Below, piece by piece: positions 61,035 through 64,000 of a stretch of 64,000 bases of DNA; the first letter of the stretch is position 1, and each line of letters starts with the position of its first letter. The stretch covers positions 4,865,827 through 4,929,826 of the forward strand of contig OY848928.1 of the NCBI GenBank assembly GCA_963693285.1, in the 5' to 3' direction. Source of the DNA: Xestospongia muta. Taxonomy: Eukaryota > Porifera > Demospongiae > Haplosclerida > Petrosiidae. The translations under genes were made by a program, and so were the position numbers. The notes under the pieces were generated by a model. That model did not search any database, was not told where the DNA came from, and saw only the letters and a program-made list of their open reading frames with translations.

Positions 61035-64000
61035 ATGAACCTGCAAGCTACTCTATTTACTGTGCTCTGTGTAGTTGGTGCAGTGACATCTAGCTGTCCT
61101 CTACAGCCAACAGTTTATATAAGTTATAGTGATATTATCGTGCCTTTAAATGAGCTGAAGAGAAATTGTACTCAAGCAACATATAAAAGCAACACCAATT
61201 GTTGCTCTTGTGACAATAATACTCGAGTGTGTGATAACTTAGATTCAGCACTACACAGCATAACATCTCTGGAAACACCCATACAGATCACATTAGGTGA
61301 TAATGGAACAATGACCTATTATAATTTGACCTCATTACCACAATTAAGTTCACAACATGTTATATTTTATGGCTATGGTGACACTATCATTCAATGTAAC
61401 GATACAGGGATTGCTTTTATTGGAATAACAAGACTAGAATTGTATCATCTAACATGGCAATCATGTGGCTATATATATATTGAAAACAAATATAGCCCCC
61501 TTACTGGAATGGTCATTGAAAACTGTCAAAGTGTACTCCTTCATGATGTACATGTCATTGACAGTCCAAATACTGGTTGTTTCATTGACATTACTAGACA
61601 AAACACCTTTTATAACTACACTATTGAGTATTCATCTTTTGAAAACAATGGACCAGGTAGTGGACTCTCTATAATAAAATTACAAGGAAACACTCCAAGT
61701 ACCTTTATATTTAGAAACACTCTTTTCTATAACAATACAGGTGACTATGGAGGAGGAGTCACTGCAATAATGCAAAATTTGCCCACAGGCAATGGTTGTG
61801 AAAACCTAATACCAAATATACAATTTATTGATTGTAACTTCACAGAAAACAATGCTAAGTACCATGGGGGTGGAGTCTATCTACTAGCACAGTCGTCATT
61901 ATACAATGCAACCTTTACTGGCTGTTATATTACTAGCAATACAGCAGGTAGATCAGGTGGAGGAGCATACTTAAGAATTGAAGATGATGTAGCAACTTGC
62001 AATGTTGATGTTCAAATAGGGTTTTACAACTGTTTCTGGATGTTCAACAAAGCTCCAAAATCTTCTGTAATTTCTTTTAAAAACACACAGTTCCTTCAAG
62101 CTAGTGTTCATTTTTTGAAAAACCTTTGGTTGAATAATTCTGTATTCCAGCAATCCTTTGGTGGAGAAACTTTCTGTCTTTCAAAGTTTGAAGATGTTGT
62201 TGTGATTTTTGAAAACAGTAATATTACTTTCAATAATGGATCAGGAATTTGTGTTCAAAGCTCCAAATTAGAAATTAGAGAAACTATTTTGTTTGAAAGA
62301 AATGCTGGCTTTAAAGGAGGTGGAATTTATTTAAGCGACAATGCCTGGATTTCTCTTTCGCAAATGTCACATGTTATATTCATTGAGAATATGGCTGTTT
62401 ATGGGGCAGGAATCTACCAAAGCTCTATTGTCAACTCTACTCTCTGTTTTTTAGAAGTTGACTACACAAACACAAGTTACCCTCTTCCTCGTTTCACATT
62501 TAATGACAACAGAGTGCTCATTAGTGGACAATCCATTTATTTTGGAGATCCTACACAACAATGTGTGACAGAAATGGACAATGTCTCAATTACATACATT
62601 CCTAAGAACTCTCCTGTCCAGCAGATAACATCTACAGCAAAAACTATTAAATTCTCTGATCCAATTATCAATGATCATATAGAACTAATACTAGGTCAGT
62701 ACTTGATACTCAATGCAACTATCACAGATTTATTTGACAACGCGACAACAGCTCTAATAAATGTCTACATTCTCCCTCAAGGAGAAAGTCTTTTTGGGAA
62801 CATATCTTACAGACTTTCTGGCTTTACTTCTTTCACAATAGAAAGTGGTATCAACAATCCAAATATTTACATTGAGGGACCAATAGTTAATACTAAAGAC
62901 ACAAGATATATTCTAAAAATAGCACAGGCTGAACAATCAAATGACTTTCAAAAGACTATTAACCTCACTATAAACAGCTGTTCTTTAGGGTTTAAATATA
63001 GCACTAACAAGTGCATTTGTGCATCTGAAGATTTGAAATGCAATTTCACATCTGGTAAGGCTTGTATCACTAAAGGTTACTGGCATGGTATTGTCAAAGG
63101 AAAACACATAACAGTTCTGTGTACTTCAGCCAAATGTAAAAACATAGAAAACTGCATTGATTGTTCTAGTACAGGATACTGTAAATTACCACAACAGGAA
63201 TCAGATCAATGTATTGACAATAGAGCTGGTGTCTTGTGCACTGAATGCTCACCAAATTATTCTTACACATTTGGAGCTATCAACTGTGTTCCTGTTACAA
63301 CTTGTGAAAATGGGAAGTTCATTATTATTGTGATTATGATGATTTTGTTCATCCTAATACTTCTCTTCCTACTGTTTGTCCTTTTGAAACTGGGTAAGCA
63401 TATCAAAGTGGGATATCTCTTTAGTTTCATCTATTACTTCAGTATTATTAATTACATACTCATACCAAATTACGTTAGTAATGAGAAGCGTATAATGGTG
63501 TCTTTATTTGAAAGTATCACTCAACTTAACCCACATTTCTTGGGTTACATACCAATCTGTCTTGCTCCCAAAAGCAGCATCCTTGAGCAGCAAATGATTC
63601 TCTATGTTAGTCCACTGCTGGTTTCAGCCATAGTTTTGAGTATATTGTGGCTATCTAAATACTGTCCTCGCTACCTTACTTTCAGAGACAATACACCAGT
63701 CAGAGCCATTTCTCTTCTTGTTTTACTCTCTTTTACAGATTTGGCTGAGACCAGCTTTAATATAATGAACCCAATAGAGTTTGAAGAAGTTGAGACAGTC
63801 TTTGTCAAAATCCAACCAAGTACAGAATACTTTGCTTTAAAGGAACATCTACCCTGGTTTATTTTTAGTGCATTTATTGAATTTGGACTAGTTCTACCAT
63901 TTACGTTCTTCCTCCTTTTAGCACCATTGTTGATACGTTGTTGTAACTTGAATAAAATAAAGCCTTTTCTAGATGAATTCCAAGGATGTTACAAGGACAA
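61035..64000 (+). CDS. Beta-helix ectodomain, multi-TM receptor-like protein (partial)
   Basis: Single open frame without introns running off the window (988 codons so far). Signal peptide about 1-19. A long N-glycosylation-rich ectodomain has repeated short motifs such as NNTGDYGGGV, NNAKYHGGGVYL, NTAGRSGGGAYL and NAGFKGGGIYL. These are typical of right-handed parallel beta-helix (Pbh1-like) repeats. A Cys-rich EGF-like stalk (about 650-755, CIDNRAGVLCTECSPNYSYT) leads to several TM helices from about 761 (then near 795, 853, 889 and 940). I know this layout as a large uncharacterised family in sponges and other animals. Function is unknown; surface receptor or channel-like are both possible. 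Confidence 0.85.
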   Translation, partial: MNLQATLFTVLCVVGAVTSSCPLQPTVYISYSDIIVPLNELKRNCTQATYKSNTNCCSCDNNTRVCDNLDSALHSITSLETPIQITLGDNGTMTYYNLTSLPQLSSQHVIFYGYGDTIIQCNDTGIAFIGITRLELYHLTWQSCGYIYIENKYSPLTGMVIENCQSVLLHDVHVIDSPNTGCFIDITRQNTFYNYTIEYSSFENNGPGSGLSIIKLQGNTPSTFIFRNTLFYNNTGDYGGGVTAIMQNLPTGNGCENLIPNIQFIDCNFTENNAKYHGGGVYLLAQSSLYNATFTGCYITSNTAGRSGGGAYLRIEDDVATCNVDVQIGFYNCFWMFNKAPKSSVISFKNTQFLQASVHFLKNLWLNNSVFQQSFGGETFCLSKFEDVVVIFENSNITFNNGSGICVQSSKLEIRETILFERNAGFKGGGIYLSDNAWISLSQMSHVIFIENMAVYGAGIYQSSIVNSTLCFLEVDYTNTSYPLPRFTFNDNRVLISGQSIYFGDPTQQCVTEMDNVSITYIPKNSPVQQITSTAKTIKFSDPIINDHIELILGQYLILNATITDLFDNATTALINVYILPQGESLFGNISYRLSGFTSFTIESGINNPNIYIEGPIVNTKDTRYILKIAQAEQSNDFQKTINLTINSCSLGFKYSTNKCICASEDLKCNFTSGKACITKGYWHGIVKGKHITVLCTSAKCKNIENCIDCSSTGYCKLPQQESDQCIDNRAGVLCTECSPNYSYTFGAINCVPVTTCENGKFIIIVIMMILFILILLFLLFVLLKLGKHIKVGYLFSFIYYFSIINYILIPNYVSNEKRIMVSLFESITQLNPHFLGYIPICLAPKSSILEQQMILYVSPLLVSAIVLSILWLSKYCPRYLTFRDNTPVRAISLLVLLSFTDLAETSFNIMNPIEFEEVETVFVKIQPSTEYFALKEHLPWFIFSAFIEFGLVLPFTFFLLLAPLLIRCCNLNKIKPFLDEFQGCYKD

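Overview
This window is animal nuclear DNA, most likely from a demosponge (Amphimedon queenslandica or a close relative). The evidence is AT-rich and compact sequence, many introns of only 45-60 bp, standard GT-AG splicing, and a typical sponge gene set: a tandem organic-anion transporter array, an NLR (NACHT) gene, an SRCR receptor, tandem tetraspanins and a beta-helix membrane protein. The species is an inference from this gene style. All exon models were built by hand from splice sites and reading phase. Every complete model sums to a multiple of three with no internal stop.

Layout. (1) 505-20949: six tandem plus-strand SLCO/OATP transporter genes sharing one six-exon structure, with a decayed seventh copy at about 7438-8195. 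(2) 21222-26568: three ABHD1/3-type alpha/beta-hydrolase genes (two minus, one plus). The middle and right copies are head-to-head with near-identical first exons. (3) 26683-35067: two more SLCO genes, so the hydrolases split an eight-gene transporter array. (4) 35291-39654, minus: a death-fold/NACHT/leucine-rich NLR gene. Its probable first coding exon encodes a hydrophobic stretch ending in a 2A ribosome-skipping motif (DIELNPGP). A 430-bp hAT-like MITE sits in the second coding exon, and its terminal repeat appears to supply the splice acceptor now used. (5) 39991-40305: relic of a TTF-type zinc-finger transposon gene. (6) 41341-43790: a two-SRCR single-pass receptor with a cytoplasmic PPxY motif. 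(7) 44720-57254: five tandem tetraspanins with identical seven-exon structure and several MITEs in introns and flanks. (8) 58310-60851, minus: a coiled-coil gene with an acidic, low-complexity C-terminus. (9) 61035 to the window edge, plus: an intronless beta-helix plus multi-TM receptor-like protein, cut by the window.

How the genes relate. The window is dominated by tandem duplication and local gene conversion (SLCO, ABHD, tetraspanins). Most of the proteins sit at the cell surface: uptake transporters, scavenger-type receptor, tetraspanin organisers and a large ectodomain receptor. The 2A-NLR gene is the most striking object. If translated as modelled, one mRNA would give two NLR pools, one secretory or membrane-routed and one cytosolic.
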